A program made the translations under genes and the position numbers. The notes beneath the pieces were generated by a model. The model ran no database searches, was not told the DNA's origin, and worked only from the letters and a program-made list of their open reading frames with translations. 64,000 nt of DNA from Streptomyces sp. NBC_00341 (GTDB lineage: Bacteria; Actinomycetota; Actinomycetes; Streptomycetales; Streptomycetaceae), in assembly GCF_041435055.1 (NCBI RefSeq), contig NZ_CP108002.1:7130001-7194000 (forward strand). The letters are read 5' to 3'. Shown here in pieces: positions 63,012 to 64,000 of the stretch. Numbering within the stretch: position 1 is the stretch's first letter; each line of letters starts with the position of its first letter.

Positions 63012-64000
63012 TCAGAGGCACTGCTCCGGGGAGGTGCCCGGGTCCGTCAGGGCCAGGCCGAGCCCGGCGCGTTCGGTGACCCAGCGGGTCGGGCGGTGGC
63101 GCGGGTCGCCGGTCGTCGCGTACAGGGCCCGGTGCAGCTCCAGCATCCGGGCCGCGCCGATCCGGTCGCCCCAGGCGAGCGGCCCGACCGGGTAGCCGAG
63201 ACCGGTGGTGACGGCCGGATCGATATCGGCCGGGGCCGCCAGCGCGCGCTCCGCGATGGACGCCGAGACCGACACGATGGAGGCGAGCAGCCGCTGCGCG
63301 ACCGTGCCCGCGGTGTCCCGCACCACGGAGACCGCGAACGGCTCGCCGTCCGCCGCCCGTGCCAGTACCGCGCGGGCGTCCCGCGCGGCCGCCGGTTCCG
63401 CGGCGGGGGTCACCGCGAGTACCCGGCGGCGCCCGGCGGCGGGCAGCGGATCCACACCGAAGGTGCGTCCGGCGGGCAGCCGGTGCGCGGCCACCGCAGA
63501 GGCGACCGTGGTGCCCCAGACCGGGACCAGCACCAGCGCCCCGGCCGACGGCCGCGGCCCCGGCTCGACCGTGGCGCCCGCGCCGCTCAGCGCCTCGCGC
63601 AGCGCGGCGGCTTCCCGGTCCTCGTGCGCGGCGGCGAAGACGTGCACCGGGCGGTCCGCGTCGCCGGTGACCGGCGCCTCAACGGTCGGGGCGGGTGCCT
63701 CGGAGCCGTACGCGAACCAGCCTCTGCCGGTCTTGCGGCCGAGCAGCCCGGCGGTCACCCGGTTCGGGGTCAGGTAGGAGGGGCGCAGCCGGTCCTCGTG
63801 CCGGAAGCCCTCCCAGATCGAGTCGATGACGGCGGCGGTCACATCGAGTCCGGTGAGGTCCATCAGCTCGAACGGGCCCATCCGCAGGCCGAGTACGTCC
63901 CGGGCGATCCGGTCGATGCCCGCCGGGTCGCTGACGTTCTCCTCCAGCAGCGCGAGCGCCTCCGTCACGAGTCCGCGCCCGGCGTGGTTGATCAGGAAGC
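63012..64000 (-). CDS. 3-hydroxyacyl-CoA dehydrogenase (5' partial)
   Basis: The C-terminal 329 residues are visible; the NAD-binding N-terminal domain lies beyond the right edge. The first C-terminal 3HCDH domain reads INHAGRGLVTEALALLEENV, LGLRMGPFELMDLTGLDV; a linker with a second Rossmann-like region (VHVFAAAHEDREAAALREAL) follows; then a second 3HCDH domain, TAGTVAQRLLASIVSVSASI and GLGYPVGPLAWGDRIGAARM. This two-copy layout is that of PaaH/PaaC-like 3-hydroxybutyryl- or 3-hydroxyadipyl-CoA dehydrogenases. Acts in beta-oxidation-type pathways. Substrate not decided by this fragment. Confidence 0.9.
   Translation of the reverse strand, partial: FLINHAGRGLVTEALALLEENVSDPAGIDRIARDVLGLRMGPFELMDLTGLDVTAAVIDSIWEGFRHEDRLRPSYLTPNRVTAGLLGRKTGRGWFAYGSEAPAPTVEAPVTGDADRPVHVFAAAHEDREAAALREALSGAGATVEPGPRPSAGALVLVPVWGTTVASAVAAHRLPAGRTFGVDPLPAAGRRRVLAVTPAAEPAAARDARAVLARAADGEPFAVSVVRDTAGTVAQRLLASIVSVSASIAERALAAPADIDPAVTTGLGYPVGPLAWGDRIGAARMLELHRALYATTGDPRHRPTRWVTERAGLGLALTDPGTSPEQCL

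Overview
The window is a chromosomal segment of a Streptomyces or a very close relative. Evidence: about 72% G+C with third codon positions almost always G or C, GTG starts, many genes whose ATG lies a few bases after a TAnnnT-like -10 (probable leaderless transcripts), a single TTA codon in all confident genes, tandem copies of a short intergenic repeat common in streptomycetes, and actinobacterial families such as CU044_5270, CU044_2847, SAV2148-type HEPN, DUF1707-FHA and TIGR03086. I count about 58 protein genes, densely packed. I see no tRNA, rRNA, insertion sequence, phage gene, CRISPR array or large biosynthetic cluster. Gene starts below were re-chosen from ribosome binding sites, overlaps and family lengths.

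Left part (1-18 kb): two tandem receptor-like Ser/Thr kinases fused to extracytoplasmic ligand-binding domains (the first cut by the window edge); an ECF sigma factor coupled to a CU044_5270 membrane protein; an alpha/beta hydrolase; the threonine-to-glycine pair tdh-kbl followed by a LysR regulator; an isochorismatase-like protein without the nucleophilic cysteine; an FtsX-type ABC exporter divergent from a NarL-type two-component system; then a VOC protein, a nucleotide kinase-like protein, an M24 peptidase and an aldo/keto reductase.

Middle part (18-44 kb): a dispersed glycogen/trehalose set (treZ, treY, glgX) with a GH1 beta-glucosidase, interleaved with small resistance- or detoxification-type genes (two APH-fold phosphotransferases, a GNAT), a DUF1707-FHA protein, lpdA divergent from a LysR gene, and a degenerate P450-like gene overlapping treY tail to tail. 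Next come a HEPN-family protein and a DEDDh exonuclease in the same orientation, a sugar ABC importer (two permeases plus lipoprotein, no ATPase), a VOC/WYL-regulator divergent pair with a striking inverted repeat, and a secreted subtilisin.

Right part (44-64 kb): a lone ABC ATPase, an aldo/keto reductase, a TIGR03086 protein, and then a large minus-strand assimilatory sulfur region (55.9 to 46.6 kb): sulfite reductase, a 59-residue zinc-ribbon protein, cysH, cysC, cysD, cysN, a sulfonate-type ABC importer and sirohydrochlorin chelatase, which would supply siroheme to the reductase. It is headed by a 27-codon cysteine-containing leader peptide, and its gene order matches the SCO6093-SCO6102 region of S. 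coelicolor as I remember it. The window ends with a GNAT, a GAF regulator, an AidB-like acyl-CoA dehydrogenase head to head with a BrkB-family membrane protein, an orphan CU044_2847 protein, an AraC regulator and VOC gene sharing a CTAG stop, and a 3-hydroxyacyl-CoA dehydrogenase cut by the right edge.
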